Notes: generated from the letters alone by a model not told the origin. DNA of 64,000 nt from an uncultured Collinsella sp. (GCA_937989875.1 CALKBO010000030.1:94840-158839); one strand, 5' to 3'. Positions 38,302 through 47,079 are shown, counted from the first letter of the stretch. Translations and numbers: made by a program.

Positions 38302-39423
38302 CTATTCGCCGGCCTCCCGGCACATCGTGCCGAGGGCCCACAGCCATCTCACGAGCTCGGCGGCGGTGGCGGCGTTCGCCTTCGCCTGGGGCATGCCCCT
38401 CTCGAGCATCTCCCCGCGTCGCCGGAGCAGGCGCTCGGACCCCTTCCTCCCGTGCATCCTTATCTCGAGGGGGACGCCGGAGCCCTTGGGCATCAGCTTC
38501 GGCTGGTGGCCGGCCTGGGCGTAGCACCAGGACCCCTCGACCGCCAGCTTCCTGACGAGCGCGTTGCCGGCCCCGCTGATTCCGCCGAGGCGCACGGAGT
38601 CCGCGCTCGACCTCTGCTTCGGGGCGAGGCCGAAGTAGGCCGTCACCTGCCTGCCGGAGCGGAACCTCGAGAAGTCGCCGACCTCGGACGCGAAGGCGGC
38701 GGCGAGCGCGAACCCGCACCCCTTGATCGACTGGAGCGCCTCGACCTCGGCCGAGAGGGGGCCCGCCGCGACGGCGGCCCTGTACTCGGCGAGGAGGGCC
38801 TCCCTCGTCTCGTCGGCCGCCTCGACCTCGTTTCTCAGCACCGCAAGCGCCCGGATGCCGCCGTCGTCGGCGGGGTGTATGCCGTCGAGCCACCTGAGGA
38901 AGCCGTACGTCCAGTACCTCCGGGGGTTGCCGGCCGGCGTCGTGCCGCCGTAGGCGTAGCCGCGGCGGGCCAGGAACGCCAGGAGCCGCTGCTTCGCCGC
39001 CGCGAGCCTCGCGGTCGCCGCGTCGTGGGCGGCGGCGAGGTCCCTGAGCCCCTCGATCTCGGGGGACGGCACCCATACCGGGGTGACGTCGTGCGACAGT
39101 ATCGCCTTGGCCATCCTGGCCGCGTCGTTGCGGTCGTTCTTGGACGAGAGGTCGGCCGCCGACCTCGGGACCCTGGAGACGGCCGCGACGACGCAGTCGA
39201 CGCCGAGCCCGGAGAGCTCCCTCTGCGGGGCGAAGCCGAGGTAGCCGCTCTCGTAGGCGGCGAGCGACGGGCCGGGGAAGCCCGACATCCACTCCGCGAC
39301 CTCGCCCCAGGGGTTGCCGCGGAACCTCCTCGTCACGGCCTCGCCCGTCTCCGCGTCGAGCGCGCAGACGGTGGTGGACCTGAGGTGTACGTCCATTCCG
39401 AAGGCGGTAGAATATCTAGGCAC
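38302..39423 (-). CDS. IS110-family transposase (DEDD recombinase)
   Basis: A 373-aa recombinase. The N-terminal DEDD (RuvC-like) domain begins FGMDVHLRSTTVCALD with further acidic residues in YESGYLG and NDRNDAARMAKA; the C-terminal transposase_20 domain holds the serine-containing SIKGCGFALAAAFASEVGDF and the FGLAPKQ region. It starts at GTG 39423 behind GGGAGG, part of which can pair as a small hairpin. Intact, with no frameshift, so the element may be active. Confidence 0.9.
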   Translation of the reverse strand: MPRYSTAFGMDVHLRSTTVCALDAETGEAVTRRFRGNPWGEVAEWMSGFPGPSLAAYESGYLGFAPQRELSGLGVDCVVAAVSRVPRSAADLSSKNDRNDAARMAKAILSHDVTPVWVPSPEIEGLRDLAAAHDAATARLAAAKQRLLAFLARRGYAYGGTTPAGNPRRYWTYGFLRWLDGIHPADDGGIRALAVLRNEVEAADETREALLAEYRAAVAAGPLSAEVEALQSIKGCGFALAAAFASEVGDFSRFRSGRQVTAYFGLAPKQRSSADSVRLGGISGAGNALVRKLAVEGSWCYAQAGHQPKLMPKGSGVPLEIRMHGRKGSERLLRRRGEMLERGMPQAKANAATAAELVRWLWALGTMCREAGE

Positions 39424-39551
39424 GGGAGCCTCCCAACCTCGTTGCGGCGCGGCTGCGCCTCTGGCACTTCAACAACATTGTCGCAACCCCGACCCGCGGT
39501 CACGAGCGGGGGCTCCTGTCGTTTCCGTGCCTTCGGATTGGGTCATAGTGT

Positions 39552-39680
39552 CTGACTTATGCTCAACCAGCGGCGCCTTAGACGTTGGGAACGTTCCTTT
39601 TCTGCCGGCAGTTGGGGACAGTCCTAGTCGTTGGGGGGCGTTCTTGAATGACCAGTCATTTAAGTGCGCCCCCAATGACT
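39552..39680. repeat. Family C remainder followed by palindromic family A, copy 2
   Basis: CTGACTTATGCTCAACC (39552-39568) continues family C after the insertion. From 39611 follow GTTGGGGACAGTCC, GTCGTTGGGGGGCGTTCTTG and the inverted AAGTGCGCCCCCAATGACTA of family A. The order C then A is the same as at 47967-48182, so the two families form one composite element. Confidence 0.7.
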
Positions 39681-39741
39681 ACCCAATGAGTATGTGGGAG
39701 CAGATTTTTCCGTTCGCCGATTTGTGTCTTGAAAAAATGTA

Positions 39742-39757
39742 TATAACGACTATAACG
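39742..39757 (+). promoter_or_regulatory. Direct TATAACG repeat upstream of the EamA gene
   Basis: TATAACG at 39742-39748 and 39751-39757, 9 bp apart, 41 bp before the start codon. The same heptamer recurs at the PTS promoter (41029) and before the GntR gene at 47216. Confidence 0.4.
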
Positions 39758-39797
39758 TAGTGTGAAACATATTGGAAACAATACCGAGGAGGCTGCG

Positions 39798-40880
39798 TTG
39801 AAGAAAAGCAATCTGGGCTATGTGCTGGTGCTGATCGCCGCGCTTATGTGGGGCAGCATCGGAATCTTTGTAAACGGCATTGCGGCCATGGGCGTTTCGT
39901 CTCAGAGCATGGCGGCCTTTCGCTTGTTGGTCGGAGCGCTTATCTTGGCGCCGGTCCTGATGTTTATGGGCTGCCGTCCGGGTGAGGGGTCTACCGTGGC
40001 TCAGGGTCCGCTGGCTCTGTTCAAGGCAAGTCCTAAAGAGCTCGTTCCCTGCGCGCTTGTCGGTATCGTCGGTTTGGCCGCCGCCAACACCTGCTATTAC
40101 GAGTGCATGGGCGAGGTGGGCATGTCCACGGCCTCGGTGCTGCTCTACACCTCGCCGGTGTTTGGCGTCATGCTCGGCCGCGTGCTTTATCGCGAGGACG
40201 TGACCCCCAACAAGCTCGTTGCCATTGTCTTTAACATCGTTGGCTGCGTGCTTGCAGTGACCAATGGTGACCTTTCCGGTTTTCATTTTTCGGTTTGGGG
40301 CGTCACGTCGGGCGTGATTGCAGGCCTTTGTGGTGCGTCACTCGCGGTGTTTAGCCGGATAGCAACCAAGACGGTCCACCCGCTGGCTGTCACGTTTTGG
40401 GGCTTTGTTTTTGGCGGTGCGGTTATGGCAGCCATCGCGGCTCCGTGGCCGGATGTCGCCGCGGCAATGTCGCCACAGTTGCTGCTGCTGTTCCTTGGTT
40501 TTGGACTCATCCCCACAGCCGTGGCCTACATCCTATATATGCAGGGTCTGTCCATGGGACTCGAGACATCGAAGGTTCCCGTCGTAATGTCTTTCGAGAC
40601 GGTCGTCACCGTACTGGTGGGCATTGGTGTCTATGCCGAGCCCGCCGGCGCGATCAAGGTCCTGGGCATTGCGCTGGTGCTCGCGTCCATCCTGATTATG
40701 AACACCGACTTCTCCAAGCTGCGCAACAGTGTGTTTGTCGGTCATGTCGTTGAGAGCATGACCTTTAAGCCCAACGCGTGGTGGACAGAGAAATCGCAGG
40801 ACATGGATCTGTTTAAGGAACGCACGGGCATTGCCTTGGAGCCCACCGTGCAAGAAAGCCCCTGGTACTTCGTGCGATAG
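39798..40880 (+). CDS. EamA/DMT-family transporter
   Basis: A 360-aa drug/metabolite transporter with ten membrane segments in two EamA repeats and an unusual hydrophilic C-terminal tail of about 55 residues. I start at TTG 39798, which has GAGGAGG at ideal distance; the in-frame GTG 39762 lacks one. The preceding TATAACG sites suggest that it shares a regulator with the PTS operon downstream. The substrate is unknown; a sugar-amine or amino acid exporter would fit. Confidence 0.8.
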   Translation: MKKSNLGYVLVLIAALMWGSIGIFVNGIAAMGVSSQSMAAFRLLVGALILAPVLMFMGCRPGEGSTVAQGPLALFKASPKELVPCALVGIVGLAAANTCYYECMGEVGMSTASVLLYTSPVFGVMLGRVLYREDVTPNKLVAIVFNIVGCVLAVTNGDLSGFHFSVWGVTSGVIAGLCGASLAVFSRIATKTVHPLAVTFWGFVFGGAVMAAIAAPWPDVAAAMSPQLLLLFLGFGLIPTAVAYILYMQGLSMGLETSKVPVVMSFETVVTVLVGIGVYAEPAGAIKVLGIALVLASILIMNTDFSKLRNSVFVGHVVESMTFKPNAWWTEKSQDMDLFKERTGIALEPTVQESPWYFVR

Positions 40881-41028
40881 GGGGTTGCGCGCGGCGTCCG
40901 ACCTGGGGTTATCCCGCCGTCGCCGGCCTGCCCAGCCCCCACGTTTCAAGTGCGTTAAACCCGCGAACGGTCGTTTTTCACCCGCAAACGGTCTTTATAC
41001 TAATTAGCAATATAAGCAACGTATAAGA

Positions 41029-41047
41029 CGTTATAATGACCATAACG
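41029..41047 (+). promoter_or_regulatory. PTS operon -10 element with overlapping TATAACG sites
   Basis: TATAAT (41032-41037) overlaps CGTTATA (41029-41035), the inverse of TATAACG, and CATAACG follows at 41041. No good -35 is visible, as expected for a regulated promoter. Confidence 0.45.
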
Positions 41048-41063
41048 AAAAGGAGGAGGCAAG

Positions 41064-41987
41064 ATGAATCAGATCATTCTCGCATCTCATGGCGGCCTGG
41101 CCGCAGGCGCCAAAGACACGCTCGAGATGGTTCTCGGCGACGTGTCGAACGTCCACGTCGTGTCGCTTGCTCGTGACGACAAGGAGCCCATCACCAACAA
41201 GGTGGACGCCATGATCGCCACGTTCAACGCGGACGACACCGTCTATGTGCTGACCGATATGCTCGGCAGCTCGGTCAACAACAACATGGTCGAGCTTTCC
41301 AAGAACGGCACGAAGTTCACGGTTGTCAGCGGTTTCAATATTCCGCTGGCGCTGACGCTCGCTATGAGCCCCGCCCCCATCAAGGATGCCGAGCTCGCGG
41401 CCCTCATCAACGAGGCCCGCACCGGTCTGACCAACCCCAATGCACCGGTCGAGGCTGCCGCGGCTCCCGCCAAGAAGGCCAAGGCGCCCCGTCACAGCTC
41501 CGGTCCCGCCAAGATCGTCCTCGCACGTCTTGACTACCGTCTGCTGCACGGCCAGGTCGTCTTTACCTGGACCACCAAGGTTCAGGCCGAGCGCATCATC
41601 GTCGTCGACAACGCTGCCGCCAACGATGACATCAAGAAGGGCGCTCTTAAGCTGGCCAAGCCCCAGGGCGTGCGCCTGAACGTCTTCACCGTCGAGCGTG
41701 CCCTCGCCAAGATGGACAAGCTCAACACCCTCGGCGAGCGCGTCATGTTCGTCTTTGGCAACACTGCCGAGATGCTGCAGTTCTGCCAGGGCTACAAGCT
41801 CGACGCCATCAACCTGGGCGCCACCGCCAACCACGACGGTGCCGATCAGGTCGGCGGCAAGGACAGCTCCGTCTTCCTCGATGCCACCCAGAAGGCCGAT
41901 ATCAACCAGCTGCTCGACATGGGCATCAAGCTCTACGTCCAGCAGACCCCCACGTATCAGAGCGTCGACATCGACGCCAAGCTGTAA
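41064..41987 (+). CDS. PTS mannose-family IIAB component
   Basis: A 307-aa fusion of IIA (His9 in ASHGGLA) and IIB (His162 in RLDYRLLHGQV), joined by an Ala/Pro/Lys-rich linker near 128-148. It passes phosphate from HPr to the incoming sugar. It starts behind AAAAGGAGGAGG and opens a four-gene operon IIAB-IIC-IID-SIS with very C-biased codons. Family members carry mannose, sorbose, gluconate or glycated amino acids; the SIS gene favours the last. Confidence 0.9.
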   Translation: MNQIILASHGGLAAGAKDTLEMVLGDVSNVHVVSLARDDKEPITNKVDAMIATFNADDTVYVLTDMLGSSVNNNMVELSKNGTKFTVVSGFNIPLALTLAMSPAPIKDAELAALINEARTGLTNPNAPVEAAAAPAKKAKAPRHSSGPAKIVLARLDYRLLHGQVVFTWTTKVQAERIIVVDNAAANDDIKKGALKLAKPQGVRLNVFTVERALAKMDKLNTLGERVMFVFGNTAEMLQFCQGYKLDAINLGATANHDGADQVGGKDSSVFLDATQKADINQLLDMGIKLYVQQTPTYQSVDIDAKL

Positions 41988-42023
41988 TCAACCAGGCTTT
42001 TGCCTGACTGAAAGGAGAAGGGT

Positions 42024-42818
42024 ATGAATACGTTCATCAGTGCGGTGCTCGTCGGCCTCGTCGGCGTGTTCTGCATGTGGGACTCCCGCCTGCTCGGTCG
42101 TCTTAACTTCGAGCAGCCCCTCGTTGGTGCTACGCTCGTCGGTCTGCTGCTGGGCGATGTGCCCACCGGCCTTGCCGTCGGTGCCGCCGTCGAGCTCGTG
42201 TCCATGGGCCTGGTGCAGGTCGGCGCCGCCGTTCCGCCCGATATGGTCCTGGGCGGCATCGTGGCCGCTGCCTTTGCGTGCCTGACCGATGCTTCTGCCG
42301 AGACCGCCATGACGATCGCCATCCCGGTCGCCGTCCTGGGTCAGCTCCTCGGCATCGTGTTCCGTTCCATCATCGCCGCCCTCACCCATGTGGCAGATAA
42401 CGCGATCGATAACGGAAAGTTCAAGACCGCCTACCGTATGCACATCTGCGCCGGCTCCGGTCTGTACGCTCTCATGTACTTCCTGCCGATCTTCCTCGCC
42501 GTCTTTGTCGGCACCGACCTGGTCCAGACCATCGTCAACATGGTTCCCGAGTGGCTGTCCACTGGTCTTAACGTTTCGACCAAGATCATGACCGCCTACG
42601 GCTTGGCCCTGCTGCTCACCATGATGATCAAGAAGGGCATGACTCCGTTCCTGTTCATCGGTTTCCTGCTCGCCGCTTACCTCAACCTGTCCGTCATCGC
42701 GGTCGCTCTGATCGGTGTGTGCCTGGCTGTCGTCTTCATGGGCTTCAAGTTCAACGGTTCCCATGCAGCCGCCGGTGTCGATTCCGATTACGATCCGCTC
42801 GAAGACGACGAAGACTAA
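42024..42818 (+). CDS. PTS mannose-family IIC component
   Basis: A 264-aa membrane channel subunit. The start FISAVLVGLVGVFCMWDSRLLG, the GLLLGDVPTGLAVGAAVELVSMG segment and VPPDMVLGGI are signatures of the sorbose-type IIC. It starts 36 bp after IIAB behind AAAGGAGAAGGG and precedes IID by 13 bp. Confidence 0.9.
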   Translation: MNTFISAVLVGLVGVFCMWDSRLLGRLNFEQPLVGATLVGLLLGDVPTGLAVGAAVELVSMGLVQVGAAVPPDMVLGGIVAAAFACLTDASAETAMTIAIPVAVLGQLLGIVFRSIIAALTHVADNAIDNGKFKTAYRMHICAGSGLYALMYFLPIFLAVFVGTDLVQTIVNMVPEWLSTGLNVSTKIMTAYGLALLLTMMIKKGMTPFLFIGFLLAAYLNLSVIAVALIGVCLAVVFMGFKFNGSHAAAGVDSDYDPLEDDED

Positions 42819-42831
42819 GGAGGAACACACT

Positions 42832-43665
42832 ATGGCAACCGCAACCAAGGACGTGTCCCTGAACAAGAAGGTCAGCCAGTTCTTCTGGCGCTCCTGGGCC
42901 ATCCAGGCCTCTTGGAACTACGAGCGTCAGATGAACATGGGCTTCCTCTACGGCATGGTTCCCACGCTCGACCGCCTCTATCCCGACGAGTCTGACCCCA
43001 AGCAGCTCGAGGCCAAGAAAGAGGCTTACCACCGTCACATGGCGTTCTACAACTGCACCCCGCAGACGAGCGCTTTCATCCTGGGCCTCGCCGCCTCCAT
43101 GGAGGAGGAGTACGCCAAGGATCCTGAGAACTTCGATCCCGATTCGATCAACGCGGTCAAGACCTCCCTCATGGGTCCGCTTTCCGGCATCGGTGACTCC
43201 TTCTTCCAGGGCACCATCCGCGTTATCGCCTTTGGTCTGGGCGTTCAGCTGGCTCAGCAGGGCTCCATCATGGGCCCGATCCTGGCCATGCTCATCTCCA
43301 TCGTCCCCGCTGTGCTGATCACTTGGTTCGCAGCCAAGATGGGCTATCAGGGCGGCCACGAGTACCTGAGCAAGCTTCAGGGCGGCGACCTCATGGAGAA
43401 GCTCATGTATGTCTGCGGCATCGTGGGTCTTATGTCCGTGGGCGGCATGATCGCCACGCTGATCGGCGCCACCACCCCGCTGCAGTTCGCTGACGGCACC
43501 GTTGTGATCCAGGACATCCTGGACGGCATGATGCCCCAGATGATCTCCCTTGGCCTCACCGGCCTTATGTACTGGCTCATCAAGAAGAACGTCAACACCG
43601 GTTGGCTTCTCGTGATCGCCATCGTGGGCGGCATCGCCCTCTCCGCGGCCGGCATCCTGGCCTAG
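42832..43665 (+). CDS. PTS mannose-family IID component
   Basis: A 277-aa subunit unique to this PTS family. SWNYERQMNMGFLYGMVPTLDRLY and MGPLSGIGDSFFQGTIR are its hallmark segments. ATG 42832 follows AAGGAGG. Together with IIC it forms the transport channel. Confidence 0.9.
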   Translation: MATATKDVSLNKKVSQFFWRSWAIQASWNYERQMNMGFLYGMVPTLDRLYPDESDPKQLEAKKEAYHRHMAFYNCTPQTSAFILGLAASMEEEYAKDPENFDPDSINAVKTSLMGPLSGIGDSFFQGTIRVIAFGLGVQLAQQGSIMGPILAMLISIVPAVLITWFAAKMGYQGGHEYLSKLQGGDLMEKLMYVCGIVGLMSVGGMIATLIGATTPLQFADGTVVIQDILDGMMPQMISLGLTGLMYWLIKKNVNTGWLLVIAIVGGIALSAAGILA

Positions 43666-43742
43666 TCGCGACCAAGCGTCCAACCGCTTTCCCCCGGGGG
43701 CCTGCCTGGCATCCCATACCCCAGGCAGGCTTCCATCCCTAA

Positions 43743-43773
43743 ATGTGTCAAAGGGACAGTCCCTTTGACACAT
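43743..43773. repeat. Intercistronic palindrome
   Basis: ATGTGTCAAAGGGA and TCCCTTTGACACAT are perfect 14-nt arms around CAG, between IID and the SIS gene. It may set the mRNA level of the last gene or be a dispersed palindrome; only one copy lies in this window. Confidence 0.7.
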
Positions 43774-43863
43774 CCTCAACGGGCCGGTGACTCGGTCCAA
43801 ATCACGGTAACCCTGCGTGCGCCCGGCAAAGTGGCGCCGCAAAAATCGAAAGGAATGTGTCAG

Positions 43864-44847
43864 ATGTACGAGATCGACCTTAACCTCCCTAAGCAGATCG
43901 TCGCTGACGTCCTGTCCAACCACGAGATCCACAGCGTCGCCTTCGTCGGCTGCGGCGCTTCCATGTCCGACCTTTACCCCGCCAAGTACTTCCTGGCCAA
44001 CAACACGGACAAGCTGAACGTTCAGATCTTCACTGCTAACGAGTTCAACTACGACACGCCTTCCTGGGTCAACGAGCACACCTTCGTGATCACCTGCTCC
44101 CTCGGTGGCTCCACGCCCGAGACCGTCGAGGCCAACAAGACCGCCAAGAAGCACAACTGCCCGGTCGTCTCCCTCACCAACAAGGCTGGCTCCGCTCTGA
44201 CCGTCGACGCCGACCACGTCATCGTCCACGGCTTCCACGCCAACTACGCTGCCAAGTGCGAGAAGCCCGGCTACGCCATCGCTCTTGCTCTCGAGATCCT
44301 TCAGCAGACCGAGGGTTATGACCACTACGAGGACATGATCACCGGCCTCACCAACATCTTCGATCTCTGCGAGAACGCCGCTCAGCACTGCAAGAAGCTC
44401 GCCAAGAAGTTCGCCGAGGACTTCAAGGACGACAAGATGATCTACTTCATGGCTTCCGGTGCCTCCGAGAAGATGGCTTATTCTCACGCCGCCTTCCTGT
44501 TCACCGAGATGCAGTGGATCGACGCCGCCGCCTACAACACCGGCGAGTACTTCCACGGCCCGTTCGAGGTTTCCACCGAGGGTAAGCCCTACGTCTTCTT
44601 CATGTCCGATGGCGCCACCCGTCCGATGGACGCCCGCGCCCTCACCTTCCTTGAGCGCATGGGCGCCAAGGTCGCTCTGATCGACTCCAAGGACTACGGC
44701 CTGGCTGACGCCGTGCCCGCGAGCGTCGTCACCTACTTCAACCCGCTGCTGCACCTCGCCGTTATGCGCGAGTACGGCAACCAGATCGCCGAGGCCCGTC
44801 AGCACCCGCTGACCATGCGTCGCTACATGTGGAAGCTTTCCTACTAA
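43864..44847 (+). CDS. SIS-domain deglycase, GfrE/FrlB-like
   Basis: A 327-aa double-SIS protein, last gene of the PTS operon. FVGCGASMSDLYPAKYF and ITCSLGGSTPETV form the phosphosugar loops, and EYFHGPFEVS and MRRYMWKLSY match the family C-terminus. The gene order IIA-IIB-IIC-IID plus SIS deglycase is that of the Salmonella gfr glucoselysine operon, so I infer cleavage of an imported, phosphorylated Amadori compound. ATG 43864 is spaced 9 bp from AAAGGA. Confidence 0.75.
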   Translation: MYEIDLNLPKQIVADVLSNHEIHSVAFVGCGASMSDLYPAKYFLANNTDKLNVQIFTANEFNYDTPSWVNEHTFVITCSLGGSTPETVEANKTAKKHNCPVVSLTNKAGSALTVDADHVIVHGFHANYAAKCEKPGYAIALALEILQQTEGYDHYEDMITGLTNIFDLCENAAQHCKKLAKKFAEDFKDDKMIYFMASGASEKMAYSHAAFLFTEMQWIDAAAYNTGEYFHGPFEVSTEGKPYVFFMSDGATRPMDARALTFLERMGAKVALIDSKDYGLADAVPASVVTYFNPLLHLAVMREYGNQIAEARQHPLTMRRYMWKLSY

Positions 44848-44881
44848 TCACAAGTAAGTAGACCTTACGGGTTGATTGAGA

Positions 44882-44912
44882 GGGGATGGGGTTTGCGCCC
44901 CGTCCCCTTTTT
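44882..44912 (+). terminator. PTS operon terminator
   Basis: GGGGATGGGG / CCCCGTCCCC (one T-G pair), loop TTTGCG, then TTTTT. Confidence 0.9.
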
Positions 44913-44943
44913 GCTTTGGGGGCGTGTCTGTCGCGTCATAAAA

Positions 44944-44995
44944 CCCCAGATAAAACCTACCAAAATAAACCTGTCCCTTTTTGGCAGGTAGGAGG
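44944..44995 (+). repeat. Leader-hairpin family B copy in front of the HAD gene
   Basis: CCCCAGATAAAACCTACC, then AAAATAAACCTGTCCC and TTTTTGGCAGG. The arms CCTACCAAAA and TTTTGGCAGG pair with one A-C mismatch. The ribosome-binding site AGGAGG directly abuts the 3' arm. Confidence 0.7.
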
Positions 44996-45003
44996 AGATG
45001 CGT

Positions 45004-45633
45004 ATGATCAAGGCAGTGCTGTTTGACATGGACGGCGTGCTGGTCGATACCGAGTGGTTCTACAACCGCCGCCGCGTGGCGTTTATGGAAGAGAAGGGGT
45101 TCCACTTTGACGAGATTCCCGATCTTTCGGGGTCTAACGAGCCGGCCATTTGGGAGGCGCTGGTGCCCGACGATGTTGAGCTGCGCGAGCGCCTACGCGT
45201 GGAGTACAAGCAGGTCTACAGCCCGGACCACCCCGTTCCGTATGCCGAGCTGCTCAACGAGCAGACGGAGCCGGTGATGCGTGAGCTGCATGAGCGTGGC
45301 GTGAAGTGTGCCATCGCGAGCTCGTCCTATCGCGAGTTGATCGACGAGCTGGTGGAGATTGCCGGTATCGCCGACGTGCTGGACTACACCATCAGCGGTC
45401 ACGAGTGCAGTGCGTTTAAGCCCGACCCCGAGATCTACCTGCGTGCCATGGAGGCGCTGGGGGTGGAGCCTGCCGAGTGCCTGGTTATCGAGGATTCGCC
45501 TTTGGGCATCGAGGCTGGTAAGCGCTCCGGCGCCTGCGTCCTGGCGCTGCGTCCGCACGAGGGTGTCAACCTCGATCAATCGCGAGCCGATTCCGTTATC
45601 GATAATCTGACCGACATTTTGGCCGCTTTGTAG
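45004..45633 (+). CDS. HAD-superfamily phosphatase, beta-phosphoglucomutase-like
   Basis: A 209-aa hydrolase with FDMDGVLVD (nucleophile Asp8, acid Asp10), the SSSYRE motif II Ser, FKPDPEIY motif III Lys and VIEDSPLGIEA motif IV acids. A four-helix cap follows motif I. It acts on a sugar phosphate or works as a mutase. I prefer ATG 45004 (8 bp from GGAGG) to ATG 44998. The family B hairpin lies directly upstream, so translation may be controlled there. Confidence 0.85.
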   Translation: MIKAVLFDMDGVLVDTEWFYNRRRVAFMEEKGFHFDEIPDLSGSNEPAIWEALVPDDVELRERLRVEYKQVYSPDHPVPYAELLNEQTEPVMRELHERGVKCAIASSSYRELIDELVEIAGIADVLDYTISGHECSAFKPDPEIYLRAMEALGVEPAECLVIEDSPLGIEAGKRSGACVLALRPHEGVNLDQSRADSVIDNLTDILAAL

Positions 45634-45730
45634 CGTCAATCCGCCGCGAGAAGCACTGATTCACGCGTCTTTTGCTGCGGATTGGCTTAATTTGTCATCT
45701 ATTTGGATCCGTTTGGCTTCGATTCGGACT

Positions 45731-45849
45731 AAGTGAGTAGACTTTTTGATGCAAGACGAGCACAAAGCGCATCTGCTCTAGTAAAACCGCAGGTCACAGG
45801 GGTGGCGGTTTTGGGTGTGCTCGGCAGATCGTAAAAAGTCTACTCACTT
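45731..45849. other. Three-helix foldback, candidate structured RNA
   Basis: Nested perfect helices: P1 AAGTGAGTAGACTTTTT (45731-45747) with 45833-45849, P2 CGAGCAC (45757-45763) with 45817-45823, P3 AAAACCGC (45783-45790) with 45805-45812. It fills the middle of the 355-bp gap 45634-45988, in which I see no gene. Confidence 0.65.
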
Positions 45850-45988
45850 GGAATTTTGCCCTTTGGTCGTGGGGGTTGCTGGTCCCGTTTTGGTTGTCGA
45901 GGGAGGTTGAATTGAAGCGCCCCCGCACGCTCCATGCTACAATCGCGGGCATGCCCCACAACCACATCTGCCTTCGAAAGGAGCCTAC

Positions 45989-46996
45989 GTGGCGAACGCC
46001 ATCGATCAGCTCACAGACCGCGTGCTCATGCTCGGCCGCCTCACCATCGTCCGCCGTGCCATTACTGCCGTGGCGGTCACAATTTCTGCCGTCCTCCAGA
46101 CATTCCTGATCCAGGCGTTCATTCAGCCCGCCGACCTGCTTCCGAGCGGCCTCACCGGCGTTGCGGTCCTGCTCGATCGCGTTACCTCGCTGGGCGGCGT
46201 TCACATCGACATCTCGCTCGGTATGCTCGCGCTCAACATCCCTGTGGCGCTCCTATGCTGGAGCGGCATTAGCAAGCGCTTCGTCATCTTCTCGATGATG
46301 CAGGTCGTGCTCTCGTCGCTGTTCCTCAATATCTTTCACTTTTCCCCGTTTTTGGGCGACAAGATCATGCTCATCATTTTTGGCGGCGTGGTCTCGGGTC
46401 TGGGTGCTGCCATCGCGCTAAAGTCCGGCGCATCCACCGGCGGCACCGACTTTATCGCGCTGTGGGTCTCCAACCACACCGGCAAGACTATCTGGGGCGT
46501 CATCTTTGGTTTCAACTGCTTTATCCTGGCGATCTTTGGCTTTATGTTTGGCTGGGACAAGGCGGCGTACTCCATCGTGTTCCAGTTTATTTCGACCAAG
46601 ACCATCGACAGTTTCTATCGTCGCTACGACCGCGTGACGCTGCAGATCACGACGCGCAAGGCAGACGAGGTCATGACCGCCTATGTTGACCATTTTCAGC
46701 ACGGCATTAGCTGCGCCGAGGTCATCGGCGGATACAGCCGCGAAAAGATGTACCTGCTGCATGCCGTTGTCTCGACCTACGAGAGCCAGGACATTATCAA
46801 GCTGGTGTGCGACATTGATCCCGGCGCCGTGATCAATGTGCTCCACACGCTCAACTTTGTGGGCGGCTGGTGGGGTGGTCATGTCGACGAGCCCATGCCC
46901 ACGGCCGTACCCGATCCCGACAAGCCCGCACGTATGGCCAGCAGGCGGGCGCACCTCTGCGAGCAGGACAGCCTGCAGCAGGATGACGGGAAGTAG
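45989..46996 (+). CDS. YitT-family membrane protein
   Basis: A 335-aa protein with five or six membrane segments (YitT_membrane/DUF161), including KSGASTGGTDFIALWVS, and a C-terminal DUF2179 domain near 220-300 (REKMYLLHAVVSTYE). Function in the family is unclear; transport is suspected. It starts at GTG 45989 behind GAAAGGAG and has a likely TACAAT -10 element near 45937. Confidence 0.85.
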   Translation: MANAIDQLTDRVLMLGRLTIVRRAITAVAVTISAVLQTFLIQAFIQPADLLPSGLTGVAVLLDRVTSLGGVHIDISLGMLALNIPVALLCWSGISKRFVIFSMMQVVLSSLFLNIFHFSPFLGDKIMLIIFGGVVSGLGAAIALKSGASTGGTDFIALWVSNHTGKTIWGVIFGFNCFILAIFGFMFGWDKAAYSIVFQFISTKTIDSFYRRYDRVTLQITTRKADEVMTAYVDHFQHGISCAEVIGGYSREKMYLLHAVVSTYESQDIIKLVCDIDPGAVINVLHTLNFVGGWWGGHVDEPMPTAVPDPDKPARMASRRAHLCEQDSLQQDDGK

Positions 46997-47037
46997 GGTT
47001 TTGGCATTTTGCCGGCCAAGCGTAGTCCATCCGAATG

Positions 47038-47073
47038 AGCCCCTCGAAAGCCTCGTTGCTTTCGAGGGGCTTT
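47038..47073 (+). terminator. YitT gene terminator
   Basis: Perfect 14-bp stem AGCCCCTCGAAAGC / GCTTTCGAGGGGCT around CTCGTT, then TTT. Confidence 0.9.
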
Positions 47074-47079
47074 CGTTTG

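Larger units (their letters stand above)
38021..39551 (-). mobile_element. IS110-family insertion sequence (IS1111-like ends)
   Basis: About 1531 bp with one transposase gene. Perfect 14-nt subterminal inverted repeats stand at 38025-38038 (TATGACCCAATCCG) and 39534-39547. Comparison with the uninterrupted family C copy at 48082-48098 places the junction at a CT dinucleotide found at both ends (38021-38022 and 39552-39553). Subterminal repeats and a longer noncoding part 3' of the transposase fit the IS1111 subgroup. A 14-bp hairpin (38056-38091) lies near the left end. Confidence 0.85.

Noticed and set aside
38224..39555. Open frame on the plus strand opposite the IS transposase
   Set aside because: Arg/Gly/Pro-rich product without homology; the minus strand carries a complete DEDD transposase.
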